Source: Alistipes sp. (lineage in GTDB: Bacteria; Bacteroidota; Bacteroidia; Bacteroidales; Rikenellaceae). From it: a stretch of DNA of 51,572 bases. Positions 9,067-17,365 of this stretch are shown here, piece by piece. The translations under genes were made by a program, and so were the position numbers. The stretch's first letter is position 1; the number at the start of each line of letters is the position of its first letter. Below the pieces are notes generated by a model that saw only the letters and a list, made by a program, of their open reading frames with translations, was not told the DNA's origin and made no database searches. The stretch is taken from NCBI GenBank assembly GCA_021202985.1, contig JAJQCA010000079.1:1-51572 (forward strand), in the 5' to 3' direction.

Positions 9067-11081
9067 TTCTTTTTCATTTCGTTCAACTTCTCCTGCAAGG
9101 CGTACATCAGGTCGCGGTATTTGGCGGCTTCCATGAAATCCAACTCCCGGGCAGCCTTCTCCATCATTTCGCGGGCCTTGGCTATGCCCGTCTCGACGGA
9201 GGGTATATTGTTGTATGCCGCCTGGAATTCGGCCGCCATCGAAATCGGTGCGCCGGTCGGATAAAGCACGTTAGCGGAATCGCCCCTCTCACCCCCGAGC
9301 ACCGAACGGGTACTCTTATGCGCAGCCCGGGGAATCATCTTGTTCTTCATGTTGTAGGCAATCTGCTTCTCCCTGCGACGGTTACTCTCCATGATGGCCA
9401 TAGCCATGGAATCGGTGCGCTTCTCGGCATACATTATAACGTTGCCGTTAGCATGCCGCGCGGCACGGCCGGCGGTCTGCGTCAGCGACCGTTCGCTGCG
9501 CAGGAATCCCTCCTTGTCGGCGTCCATAATGGCAACCAGCGACACTTCCGGCAGGTCGAGGCCCTCCCGCAGAAGATTCACCCCGATCAGGACGTCGAAC
9601 AATCCCGAGCGCAAATCGTCGAGAATCTGCACCCTCTCGAGCGTTTCTATGTCGGAATGGATATACCGGTTACGTATTCCCACGCGGTCGAAGTACTTCG
9701 ACAACTCCTCGGCCATGCGCTTGGTGAGGGTCGTTACCAGCACCTTCTCCTCGATTTTGACCCGCCGGTTTATCTCTTCCATCAGGTCGTCTATCTGGTT
9801 GTCGGTTATCCGGACCTGGAGCGGCGGGTCGACAAGACCGGTGGGACGTATTAGCTGCTCCACCACCGCGCCCTCCGAGCGGATTAGCTCGTAGTCGGCA
9901 GGGGTGGCGCTTACGTAAATGGTGTCCCCCATCAAAGCCTCGAACTCGTCGAACTTCAGCGGACGGTTGTCGATAGCGGCCGGGAGCCGGTAACCGAATT
10001 CCACGAGGTTCTCCTTTCGGGAGCGGTCGCCTCCGTACATGGCCCTAATCTGGGGTATAGTCACGTGGCTCTCGTCGATTACCAAAAGATAATCTTCCGG
10101 GAAATAGTCGAGCAGGCAGAACGGCCGCGTACCCGGCGGCCGGCCGTCGAAATAGCGGGAATAGTTCTCTATACCCGAACAGTACCCCAGCTCTTTTATC
10201 ATTTCGAGGTCGAACTCCACCCTCTGCTTTATTCGGTTGGCCTCATTGGTACGGCCGGATTTCCGGAAGAATTCTATTTGCTTAACAAGGTCGTCCTGTA
10301 TCTGGGAGATGGCGCTGTTTATCCTCTCCTTAGTGGTGACAAACATATTGGCCGGATAGACGATAGCCCTGTCCACGGTTCCCGTGGTGTTTCCACTCAC
10401 TGGGTTGATAGTGTAGATAGCTTCGATTTCGTCGTCGTAGAACATTATCCGGTAGCACATGTCCCCGTATGCGAGCCTTATGTCGAGGGTTTCGCCGTTT
10501 AGCCTGAAAGTGCCGCGGTCCAGATCGTGTTCGGTGCGGGTGTACAATCCCTCCACAAGTTGGTAAAGGACTTTTTTACGGCTCACTACCTGACCCTGTT
10601 CGAGTCTTACCGAGGTTGCTTTGAAATCCTGGGGGTTTCCAATACCGTAGAGGCACGACACGCTGGAAACGACTATTATATCCCTGCGGCCGGATAGCAG
10701 CGAGGAGGTAGTTTTGAGCCGCATCTGTTCAATCTCCTCGTTTATCGAGAGGTCCTTCTCTATGTAGGTATCGCTGGTGGGGAGGTAGGCTTCGGGCTGG
10801 TAATAATCGTAATACGAGACGAAATACTCAACCGCATTGTCCGGAAAGAAGCCTTTGAACTCGCCGTAGAGCTGCGCCGCGAGGGTCTTGTTATGGCTCA
10901 GCACGAGAGTGGGACGCTGAAGTTCCTCGATTACATTAGCCACGGTGAACGTCTTGCCCGACCCGGTTACGCCCAGCAGGGTGTTATGCCCGCTGTGACC
11001 CCTTATCGTTGAGACGAGTTCCGCAATGGCTTCGGGCTGGTCGCCCGTCGGTCTGTAATCTGAAACCAGCTTAAAATCCAT
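9063..11081 (-). CDS. uvrB: excinuclease ABC subunit UvrB
   Basis: UvrB is the damage-verification helicase of nucleotide excision repair; UvrA loads it, and it positions UvrC. The 672 residues are full length. They contain the Walker A loop GVTGSGKTFT (about residues 37-46), the beta-hairpin region YYDYYQPEAYLP that inserts into DNA, and DESHV as Walker B. NLLREGLDLPEVSLV and QTAGRAARH are helicase motifs, and a C-terminal UVR motif (LDFMEAAKYRDLMYAL) contacts UvrC. A promoter-like site lies only 4 bases before the start, so the messenger may be almost leaderless. It is coupled to the gtrA-like gene downstream. Confidence 0.97.
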   Translation of the reverse strand: MDFKLVSDYRPTGDQPEAIAELVSTIRGHSGHNTLLGVTGSGKTFTVANVIEELQRPTLVLSHNKTLAAQLYGEFKGFFPDNAVEYFVSYYDYYQPEAYLPTSDTYIEKDLSINEEIEQMRLKTTSSLLSGRRDIIVVSSVSCLYGIGNPQDFKATSVRLEQGQVVSRKKVLYQLVEGLYTRTEHDLDRGTFRLNGETLDIRLAYGDMCYRIMFYDDEIEAIYTINPVSGNTTGTVDRAIVYPANMFVTTKERINSAISQIQDDLVKQIEFFRKSGRTNEANRIKQRVEFDLEMIKELGYCSGIENYSRYFDGRPPGTRPFCLLDYFPEDYLLVIDESHVTIPQIRAMYGGDRSRKENLVEFGYRLPAAIDNRPLKFDEFEALMGDTIYVSATPADYELIRSEGAVVEQLIRPTGLVDPPLQVRITDNQIDDLMEEINRRVKIEEKVLVTTLTKRMAEELSKYFDRVGIRNRYIHSDIETLERVQILDDLRSGLFDVLIGVNLLREGLDLPEVSLVAIMDADKEGFLRSERSLTQTAGRAARHANGNVIMYAEKRTDSMAMAIMESNRRREKQIAYNMKNKMIPRAAHKSTRSVLGGERGDSANVLYPTGAPISMAAEFQAAYNNIPSVETGIAKAREMMEKAARELDFMEAAKYRDLMYALQEKLNEMKKK

Positions 11082-11085
11082 TCTG

Positions 11086-11093
11086 CAAAGTTA
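11086..11093 (-). promoter_or_regulatory. -7 element for uvrB
   Basis: TAACTTTG on the minus strand is an exact -7 match. It lies 4 bases before the uvrB ATG, so a start 5-7 bases downstream of the element would fall at or within the start codon. An alternative is that the true promoter is further up. Confidence 0.5.
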
Positions 11094-11382
11094 TAAAATT
11101 GCTTCGGTAAAAAGGGTGTAAGGCCGGATACAAATTCCCTCCCGGGGGCGACCCCCGTGGAGGCCGATAACGGCACCGTCCTGTACGCGGGGGTGGAATG
11201 CAATAACCGGGCTTACTTCCAACGAATTGAATATTTTATCAGGGCTGATTATCTATTATTGCCGGAAGGAATCCGGCACTATAATTGGGAGGAGTGCCGG
11301 AGATATGATACTGAGTGTCAATTACGGCAAAAAAGTAACCAGAAAAGATAGGAGTTTATCGTGTTTATTGTATTTTTTATTA

Positions 11383-11390
11383 TAATTTTG
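11383..11390 (+). promoter_or_regulatory. promoter-like -7 element before the inverted repeat
   Basis: TAATTTTG matches TAnnTTTG and ends 4 bases before the left arm of the long inverted repeat. A transcript starting 5-7 bases downstream would begin within the first bases of that arm. No perfect -33 TTTG is present; TTTA occurs at 11355-11358, with a long 24-base spacer. Confidence 0.45.
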
Positions 11391-11394
11391 CCTT

Positions 11395-11478
11395 TGCGAA
11401 AAATCCTGTAATGACGCCGTTCGGAGGATAGAAATACCCTCCGGTATAGCTGGTTGCGGCGTCATAGGATTTTTCGCA
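11395..11478 (+). ncRNA. candidate structured RNA: long inverted repeat
   Basis: The left arm at 11395-11418 and right arm at 11458-11478 pair over 21 bases, with a single 3-base bulge (GTA at 11408-11410). The 39-base interior has its own hairpin, CGGAGG/CCTCCG. The right arm is followed by TCTTTCTTTG, a weak U-rich tract. The promoter-like site lies directly upstream. Together this looks like a small RNA of about 85-95 bases, or the first stem of a longer one reaching to about 11570. I do not recognise a known family; a 6S-like RNA is possible but not shown. Strand is inferred from the promoter and U-tract. Confidence 0.45.
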
Positions 11479-11721
11479 TCTTTCTTTGAGCCTCCCCGGC
11501 ATACCGGAGGTTACTTTCCCCGATAGGACAAGTTCCCTCTGAACTGCGTTGACTTCCTACCTATCAGGTTCCAAAAATAACCACTTAGCAAGAATTTCCG
11601 TCATTCAGTAAGCTACTAAATAATTATTATTTCAATATTAGCCACTGGCTTACTGCCGGCGTATCGGCTAATGGAACAATTTTATGGCAGTCCGGAGCAT
11701 AACGCTTCGGCAACTTCTTGC

Positions 11722-11729
11722 TATCTTTA
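11722..11729 (+). promoter_or_regulatory. -7 element for dnaG
   Basis: TATCTTTA is one base from the TAnnTTTG consensus and ends 9 bases before the chosen dnaG ATG. If used, it gives a leader of only a few bases. Confidence 0.45.
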
Positions 11730-11738
11730 CATCCTGTT

Positions 11739-13754
11739 ATGATCGACCGTTTGACAGTAGACCGGATTTATTCGGCCGCCGACATTGTGGAGGTGGTCAG
11801 TGACTTCATATCCCTGCGCAAAAAGGGTGTGAACTACCAGGCCTGCTGTCCGTTCCACAACGAGAAGACACCCTCGTTCGTCGTCTCGCCGTCCAAAGGG
11901 CTTTTCAAATGCTTCGGATGCGGCAAGGGCGGCAATGCGGTGACGTTCGTTATGGAGCACGAGGGTATGAGCTATCCCGAAGCGCTCAAGTACGTCGCCC
12001 GGAAATACGGTATAGAAGTTCAGGAACGCGAACTCAGCCCCGAAGAAGAGAAGCGCAACGACGACCGCGAGAGCATGATGGTGGCGACCTCCTTCGCCGC
12101 CGACTGGTTCCGCAAAACACTTTGGGAGAGCGACGAGGGGCGAAGCATAGGGTTGGGATATTTCCGCCAGCGGGGCCTGTCGGACGGGACCATAAATAAA
12201 TTCGGGCTGGGATATTGCCCGCCCCGGGGCGATAAATTCGCCACGGCAGCCAAAGCGGCCGGCTATAAGGACAGTTTCCTTATATCGACCGGGTTGTGCG
12301 GAGAGCGGGAGAACGGTACGCTTTACGACAGGTTCTACGACCGGGTAATATTCCCGGTGCATTCGGTAAGCGGACGAGTGATAGCGTTCGGGGGCCGGAC
12401 CCTCCGCATCGACAAGAAGGTAGCCAAATACGTCAACTCGCCCGAAAGCGAAATATACCATAAGGGAAACGTTCTGTACGGACTGTTCTTCGCGAAGAAG
12501 GCCGTCACGCAGGAGGATTGCTGTATACTTGTCGAGGGCTACACGGACGTCATTTCGATGCACCAGGCGGGTGTCGAGAACGTGGTCGCCTCTTCCGGCA
12601 CGGCGTTGACGGTGGAGCAGATACGGCTGATTTCGCGGTTCACGCGGAACATAACGGTAATCTTCGACGGCGACAGCGCGGGAATCAAGGCTTCCATGCG
12701 CGGCATCGACCTTATCCTCAACGAAGGAATGAACGTACGCATCGTACCCCTCCCGCCGGATGAGGACCCCGATTCTTTCGCGCGCAGCCACTCCGCAGTG
12801 GAGCTGAAGGAGTATATCCGGTCAAACGAGGAGGATTTCATTACGTTCAAAACACGTGTGCTGCTCGAAGGGGCGGGGAACGACCCTATAAAGAAAGCCG
12901 GGCTGATAAATGAAATTGTCGCTTCGGTCGCTGTCATTCCCGACCCGATAATGCGGTCGCTCTACATTAAGCAGACTGCGGCGAGCATGGATGTACCGCA
13001 CGAGGTGCTGGCGTCGGAAGTGGCCCGCAAACGGATATCGCACGACACCGACAGGCAGACCCGTGAATTTATCCGCAGCCACGAGCGGGTCAACCGTGCT
13101 GAGGAGAGAATCTCTTCAATGCCGGATTCCTCTTTCCACCACAGCGGAACCGTTACCGCAGGCAGCGCCATAGAGGAATTGGAAAAAGAACTGGTCAAAT
13201 ATTTGCTGAAATACGGCGGGAAGTATTTCGACTATAAGGAGGGTCGCAATGTGGTGAAGTTCAACGTAGCCGAGACAATAATCAACGACATTGAAGCGAA
13301 CGGGCTGGTGTTCCGCGATGCGCGTTACCGCAAGTTGTACGAAACCTATCTCGACCTATACAACCGGGCCCGGCTCGATGCCGAGGAGAACGACCGCGAC
13401 GACGAGGAAGTTTACTCCATCGGGATGCACAACTTCATTAACCATCCCGACCCGGCGGTCTGCAATACCGCAGTCGATATCCTCACCGAGAGCGACAACT
13501 ACATAGTGAGCAAACTCTGGAAAAAATTCGACGTAGTGGTGGAAAGCGAGGAAGACAAACTGTCGGAATCGGTACCGCGCACCGTTATTCTCTATAAATC
13601 CAAGGCCATCGAGAACATTATATCGGAACTCCGCGGAAAACTCTCCGACGAATCGCTGTCCGACCAGGAACTCTCGGAACTGACCTTCCGTATCACCACC
13701 CTCAACAAGGAGAGGATGGCGATCGCCCGGAAACTTTCGAGGCTGATTTTATAA
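11739..13754 (+). CDS. dnaG: DNA primase DnaG
   Basis: DnaG makes the RNA primers for chromosome replication and works with the DnaB helicase. The protein has 671 residues from the ATG of MIDRLTV; a TTG-initiated extension from 11718 is less likely because it covers the promoter-like site. The N-terminal zinc finger shows CPFHNEKTPSF with CFGC about 17 residues on (Cys-His-Cys-Cys). The catalytic TOPRIM domain has LVEGYTDVISMHQAG and FDGDSAGIKA. The C-terminal third is the helicase-interaction region and is acidic. It reads divergently from uvrB. A patatin gene follows after about 75 bases. Confidence 0.96.
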   Translation: MIDRLTVDRIYSAADIVEVVSDFISLRKKGVNYQACCPFHNEKTPSFVVSPSKGLFKCFGCGKGGNAVTFVMEHEGMSYPEALKYVARKYGIEVQERELSPEEEKRNDDRESMMVATSFAADWFRKTLWESDEGRSIGLGYFRQRGLSDGTINKFGLGYCPPRGDKFATAAKAAGYKDSFLISTGLCGERENGTLYDRFYDRVIFPVHSVSGRVIAFGGRTLRIDKKVAKYVNSPESEIYHKGNVLYGLFFAKKAVTQEDCCILVEGYTDVISMHQAGVENVVASSGTALTVEQIRLISRFTRNITVIFDGDSAGIKASMRGIDLILNEGMNVRIVPLPPDEDPDSFARSHSAVELKEYIRSNEEDFITFKTRVLLEGAGNDPIKKAGLINEIVASVAVIPDPIMRSLYIKQTAASMDVPHEVLASEVARKRISHDTDRQTREFIRSHERVNRAEERISSMPDSSFHHSGTVTAGSAIEELEKELVKYLLKYGGKYFDYKEGRNVVKFNVAETIINDIEANGLVFRDARYRKLYETYLDLYNRARLDAEENDRDDEEVYSIGMHNFINHPDPAVCNTAVDILTESDNYIVSKLWKKFDVVVESEEDKLSESVPRTVILYKSKAIENIISELRGKLSDESLSDQELSELTFRITTLNKERMAIARKLSRLIL

Positions 13755-13829
13755 TTGATCGGCGATTGATTGTCGGTCCGGAAGCCCCGCCGCACCGCCA
13801 GGGAAATAGCCCGTCACAAAAATATTGTT

Positions 13830-16022
13830 ATGAAAAAAATTATCCGTATCACCATCCTAATTTTCGCCTTCATGCTGGTTTTAACAGGGGCCACGGCACA
13901 GCGGAAGAAGGTAGGCGTCGTGCTGAGCGGCGGTGGCGCAAAGGGCGTCGCACACATCTCGGCGCTCAAGGTTATTGAGGAGGCCGGGATACCGATAGAT
14001 TACATAGCCGGGACCAGTATGGGAGCTATAATCGGGGGCCTTTACGCGGTGGGATACGACGTGCAGACGCTCGACTCTCTTGTCCGGACCCAGAACTGGA
14101 CCGAACTCCTCAGCGACCGGGTATCCCGGCGCAACCTCACTTTCTCGGCAAAGGAACTGTCGGAAAAGTATATCATCACCGTTCCGCTCACTAACCAGAA
14201 AAAATTCCAACTCCCCTCCGGGCTGGTCGGCGGGAATAACGCCTACAACCTGTTGACCGAGCTTACCATCGGCTACCACGACTCGATATCGTTCTGCACC
14301 CTTCCCATACCGTTCTCCTGCGTGGCCTTCGATATGGTTTCGGGCAACACCGTGACCCTCGACCAAGGGTACCTCGCCCGCTCTATCCGTGCAAGCATGT
14401 CCATCCCCGGAGCGTTCGAGCCTGTCCGTATGGATGAGATGGTACTAATTGACGGGGGGATAACCAACAATTACCCGGCGGACGTGGTCAAGGCCATGGG
14501 AGCCGAAATAATAATAGGCGTGGACGTTACGGCCGGAGGAAGGACGGCCGAGGAAATAGTCACCCTCGGTGATATGTTCAACCAGCTTACCTACTTCACC
14601 GGCGTCGAGGAGTACAAGAAAAACGTCCCCCTGGTGGATGTCAATATCAAGCCAGACATAAAAGGTTACGGGGCCGGGAGTTTTAACCCCGAGGCAATTG
14701 ACACCCTGCTGGTGAGGGGCGAGAGGGCGGCATACGAGAAATTCGGCGAACTGATGGCCCTGCGCCCGGTCATAGGTCTGGAGCCGGGTTACACTCCCCC
14801 GGAACGGGAACCCATCGAACTGGATCAGGAGTTGCCTCTCAACATGATTAAGTTCGAAGGCCTCCAGTACCAGAAGGAGAAAGCCCTGCGCCGTATTACC
14901 GGCCTCAGGGACAGCACATTCGTGAAACCGAGCGAAATACAGCTTGCGGTGGAGAAACTTCAGGGTACCGGCACGCTGACCGAAGTCAATTACCGTCTCG
15001 ACGGCAACGCCCCTTACGACCTTATTTTTATGGTGAAGGAGAGCACGCGCAACTCGGTAAGCCTCGGTTTCCGGTTCGACACCGAAGAGATGGCAGCATT
15101 ACTGCTGAACGTAAAACTGGCAGCCAACCAGATGTCCAATTCCCATTTCGATTTCACGGCCCGGCTGAGCGAAAACCCTTATATCAAGGGTTCCTATATC
15201 CTCGGTAACGAGACCGAGCGGAAGATGACCCTCTCGTATATGTTCAAATACAACAGCCTGAACCTCTACCGTAACGGCGACAAACTGAGTAACCTCGATT
15301 TCGACCAGCATATATTCGACCTCAATTTTTCGAATATCCGGTTGAGCAATTTCAAAATAGGGGCCGGTGTCCGCTACGAATACTTCGACCTGCGAAATGC
15401 ACTGAGCGTACCCGATTTCGAACTGCGAGCGCGTTCGGAGGGGATTTTCCATTACTATGCCTCCGCCCAGTACGAGACCCTCGACCGGCGGTATAATCCC
15501 AACCGAGGAATAAGTTTCCGGGCAGATTACACCATTTTCACATCCAACCTTGTCAATTACCACGGCGACCCGCTTTACAGCGCGGTCCATGTCGACTTTT
15601 TCGCCCCTTTATCGATGAACCGCCGGGTGACTTTTATACCGGGTGTATTCTCCCGCGTCCTGATAGGGAATAATATAGCATTCCCAACGGCGAACATCCT
15701 CGGCGGATCGATAGCAGGGCGGTACCTTACCCAACAGATGCCGTTCATAGGAATCCAGAGGTTCGAAACATTCGAAAACGCCGTGCTGGGAGCCCGGTTC
15801 GATATCCGGGGTAGAATCGGTTCCAAATATTTTATTTCGCTCAAATCCAACTACCTGAAAGAAGCGGGAAACTTCTACGATATACTGAAAGGGCGCGACG
15901 TATGGGGAGTCGGCATAGCGGGTTCGGTGAATACCATAGTCGGCCCAATCGACCTTATAATCGACTGGTCGAACCGGACCAGTAAAGTCGGGGTTTACGC
16001 CAATTTAGGGTATTATTTCTGA
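13830..16022 (+). CDS. patatin-like phospholipase fused to POTRA and outer-membrane barrel
   Basis: The protein has 730 residues. A signal peptide covers about 1-23 (LTGATAQ). A patatin domain follows, with oxyanion loop GGGAKG (34-39), nucleophile elbow GTSMG (Ser63) and the dyad Asp in LIDGG. Next is a POTRA-like segment beginning LNMIKFEGLQ, then a BamA/Omp85-type barrel ending VGVYANLGYYF. This is the PlpD-like, type Vd-like arrangement found widely in Bacteroidetes, in which the barrel is thought to carry its own esterase to the cell surface. Whether the esterase is released or stays attached is not known. The start at 13830 (MKKIIR) gives the signal peptide; the upstream ATG at 13770 does not. 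Confidence 0.88.
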   Translation: MKKIIRITILIFAFMLVLTGATAQRKKVGVVLSGGGAKGVAHISALKVIEEAGIPIDYIAGTSMGAIIGGLYAVGYDVQTLDSLVRTQNWTELLSDRVSRRNLTFSAKELSEKYIITVPLTNQKKFQLPSGLVGGNNAYNLLTELTIGYHDSISFCTLPIPFSCVAFDMVSGNTVTLDQGYLARSIRASMSIPGAFEPVRMDEMVLIDGGITNNYPADVVKAMGAEIIIGVDVTAGGRTAEEIVTLGDMFNQLTYFTGVEEYKKNVPLVDVNIKPDIKGYGAGSFNPEAIDTLLVRGERAAYEKFGELMALRPVIGLEPGYTPPEREPIELDQELPLNMIKFEGLQYQKEKALRRITGLRDSTFVKPSEIQLAVEKLQGTGTLTEVNYRLDGNAPYDLIFMVKESTRNSVSLGFRFDTEEMAALLLNVKLAANQMSNSHFDFTARLSENPYIKGSYILGNETERKMTLSYMFKYNSLNLYRNGDKLSNLDFDQHIFDLNFSNIRLSNFKIGAGVRYEYFDLRNALSVPDFELRARSEGIFHYYASAQYETLDRRYNPNRGISFRADYTIFTSNLVNYHGDPLYSAVHVDFFAPLSMNRRVTFIPGVFSRVLIGNNIAFPTANILGGSIAGRYLTQQMPFIGIQRFETFENAVLGARFDIRGRIGSKYFISLKSNYLKEAGNFYDILKGRDVWGVGIAGSVNTIVGPIDLIIDWSNRTSKVGVYANLGYYF

Positions 16023-16081
16023 TAAGCATTAATTTTACGGAAACGCCGGAATTGAAGAACCACTACCTAAACATAAAAACA

Positions 16082-16777
16082 ATGGAAGAAATGGATCAGA
16101 ACCCGAACCAGGAAACGGAAACTACGACCGCACGCCGGAGCAGGCGGTGGCGCAGGAATGCCGGGCGGTACTTCTGGGATTTTATAGTTATCGTAGCCGG
16201 CATCGCGGTATCGTTCGCGGTAAGCGGCTGGATAAGCCACAGTAAGGATAAAAAAACATTGAAAGGCCATATGGCAGCAATCCGGCTGGAACTGGTGGAG
16301 AATCTCGAGATAGTTGAAAATCTCGATAAATATTTCGATACCACCTACGAACTTTCAATGTATTTGTTAACCAAAGAGCCGGAACACCACGATTGGGATT
16401 CCGTACAGGAAGCGTCTTATTATAAAGGACGTATAACGGTATTCGACCACAACCCTACGATGACCTATTCTTCGAGCGCCTATGAAACCCTCAAGGCCTC
16501 CGGTATGATGAATACGGTCAGAGACCAGGAACAATTCCGCGAACTGGCGAAATGCTATAAACTGCTCGAAGAAGTAAAATACGATACAGACGAATACTTC
16601 AGAAGGAAATTGGATGCATTCTACAACTGCGTCATGGAACAGAATATATATCTTCTGGAGACGGATATGCTCGATCCCGTCTGGAGTAACTTTTACTATT
16701 TCATGGCCACACCGTACCAAATACCGGGTATTCCCGAAAGTCGGCGCCAGATAGAGAAGGTCCTCGGGATGTTATGA
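16082..16777 (+). CDS. DUF6090-like single-pass membrane protein
   Basis: The protein has 231 residues from the ATG at 16082 (a second ATG lies 12 bases on). Its N-terminus is polar and Arg-rich (RRSRRWRRNAG). One membrane segment follows at about residues 28-47 (DFIVIVAGIAVSFAVSGWI), then a mostly alpha-helical soluble domain. The pattern of basic N-terminus, one helix ending in a short SGWISHSKD-like motif, then a helical domain resembles the DUF6090 family of Bacteroidetes, whose function is unknown. It follows the patatin gene by 59 bases and precedes smpB by 34, but smpB has its own promoter. No catalytic residues stand out. Confidence 0.6.
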   Translation: MEEMDQNPNQETETTTARRSRRWRRNAGRYFWDFIVIVAGIAVSFAVSGWISHSKDKKTLKGHMAAIRLELVENLEIVENLDKYFDTTYELSMYLLTKEPEHHDWDSVQEASYYKGRITVFDHNPTMTYSSSAYETLKASGMMNTVRDQEQFRELAKCYKLLEEVKYDTDEYFRRKLDAFYNCVMEQNIYLLETDMLDPVWSNFYYFMATPYQIPGIPESRRQIEKVLGML

Positions 16778-16794
16778 CCTCCCGTAAATTTAGT

Positions 16795-16802
16795 TATCTT
16801 TG
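16795..16802 (+). promoter_or_regulatory. -7 element for smpB
   Basis: TATCTTTG is an exact match to the consensus and ends 9 bases before the smpB ATG, predicting a leader of about four bases. No -33 TTTG stands out. Confidence 0.6.
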
Positions 16803-16811
16803 CGCCCTGTC

Positions 16812-17267
16812 ATGCCGGATTACCGAAATATAAATATAAAGAACAAACGCGCCACGTTCGATTACGAGATACTCGAAACGTGGACGGCCGGCATCGTGCT
16901 CACCGGGACCGAAATCAAATCCCTGCGTCTCGGGAAAGCCTCGATGGTCGACTGCTACTGTTATGTGGACCGTGGGGAGATATTTATCCGCGGACTGAAC
17001 ATATCCGACTACCATTGGGGAACATATAATAACCACCAGCCCAAACGCGACCGCAAACTGCTGCTTCACAAGCGGGAGATATCCAAAATCGCGCGGGCTT
17101 TGCAGGACAAAGGCCTGACCGTAGTCGGGATGCGCGTCTTTATCAACGACAGGGGGCTGGCCAAAGCGGTTATCGGTCTGGCCCGCGGCCGCAAGAGCTT
17201 CGATAAACGGGAATACATCAAAGAAAAGGACGTAAAGCGTGAACTCGACCGGGCGTTTAAAAAATAA
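16812..17267 (+). CDS. smpB: SsrA-binding protein SmpB
   Basis: SmpB binds tmRNA and brings it to stalled ribosomes for trans-translation. The 151-residue protein shows the family blocks [32 protein letters not shown]-like [10 protein letters not shown], and [10 protein letters not shown]. The C-terminal [10 protein letters not shown] tail enters the mRNA channel. The start at MPDYRN is used; a TTG start at 16800 would lie within the promoter-like site. The tmRNA gene (ssrA) is not in this window. A bidirectional terminator separates it from ppiD. Confidence 0.96.
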   Translation: MPDYRNINIKNKRATFDYEILETWTAGIVLTGTEIKSLRLGKASMVDCYCYVDRGEIFIRGLNISDYHWGTYNNHQPKRDRKLLLHKREISKIARALQDKGLTVVGMRVFINDRGLAKAVIGLARGRKSFDKREYIKEKDVKRELDRAFKK

Positions 17268-17312
17268 ACGCCGGGCAGTATGTTCCCCCGGGTGTTATAC
17301 ACCTTAAAAACG

Positions 17313-17348
17313 AAAACAGCCTGCCCTTTTTCGGGGGCAGGCTGTTTT
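17313..17348. terminator. bidirectional terminator between smpB and ppiD
   Basis: AAAACAGCCTGCCC (17313-17326) pairs perfectly over 14 bases with 17335-17348, with an 8-base loop. There are T-rich bases on the plus side (TTTTTC) and the matching A-tract on the other. It can end both converging genes. Confidence 0.9.
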
Positions 17349-17365
17349 TCTCTCTTCAACGACTA

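Larger units (their letters stand above)
11094..11721. other. structured non-coding gap between divergent uvrB and dnaG
   Basis: About 650 bases with no convincing gene. Inverted repeats are dense. GCCGGA/TCCGGC lies at 11261-11277 and the long repeat at 11395-11478. CCTCC...GGAGG is at about 11491-11510. GATAGG...CCTATC at about 11522-11565 has an inner AAGT/ACTT pairing. CAGTAAGC/GCTTACTG lies at 11606-11613 and 11648-11655, overlapping ATTAGCC/GGCTAAT at 11637-11643 and 11666-11672. This much pairing in one gap suggests one or more structured RNAs. Confidence 0.6.

Noticed and set aside
11157-11351. 64-residue plus-strand frame between uvrB and dnaG
   Set aside because: Frame crosses inverted repeats, has no signal or family features, and is of chance length.
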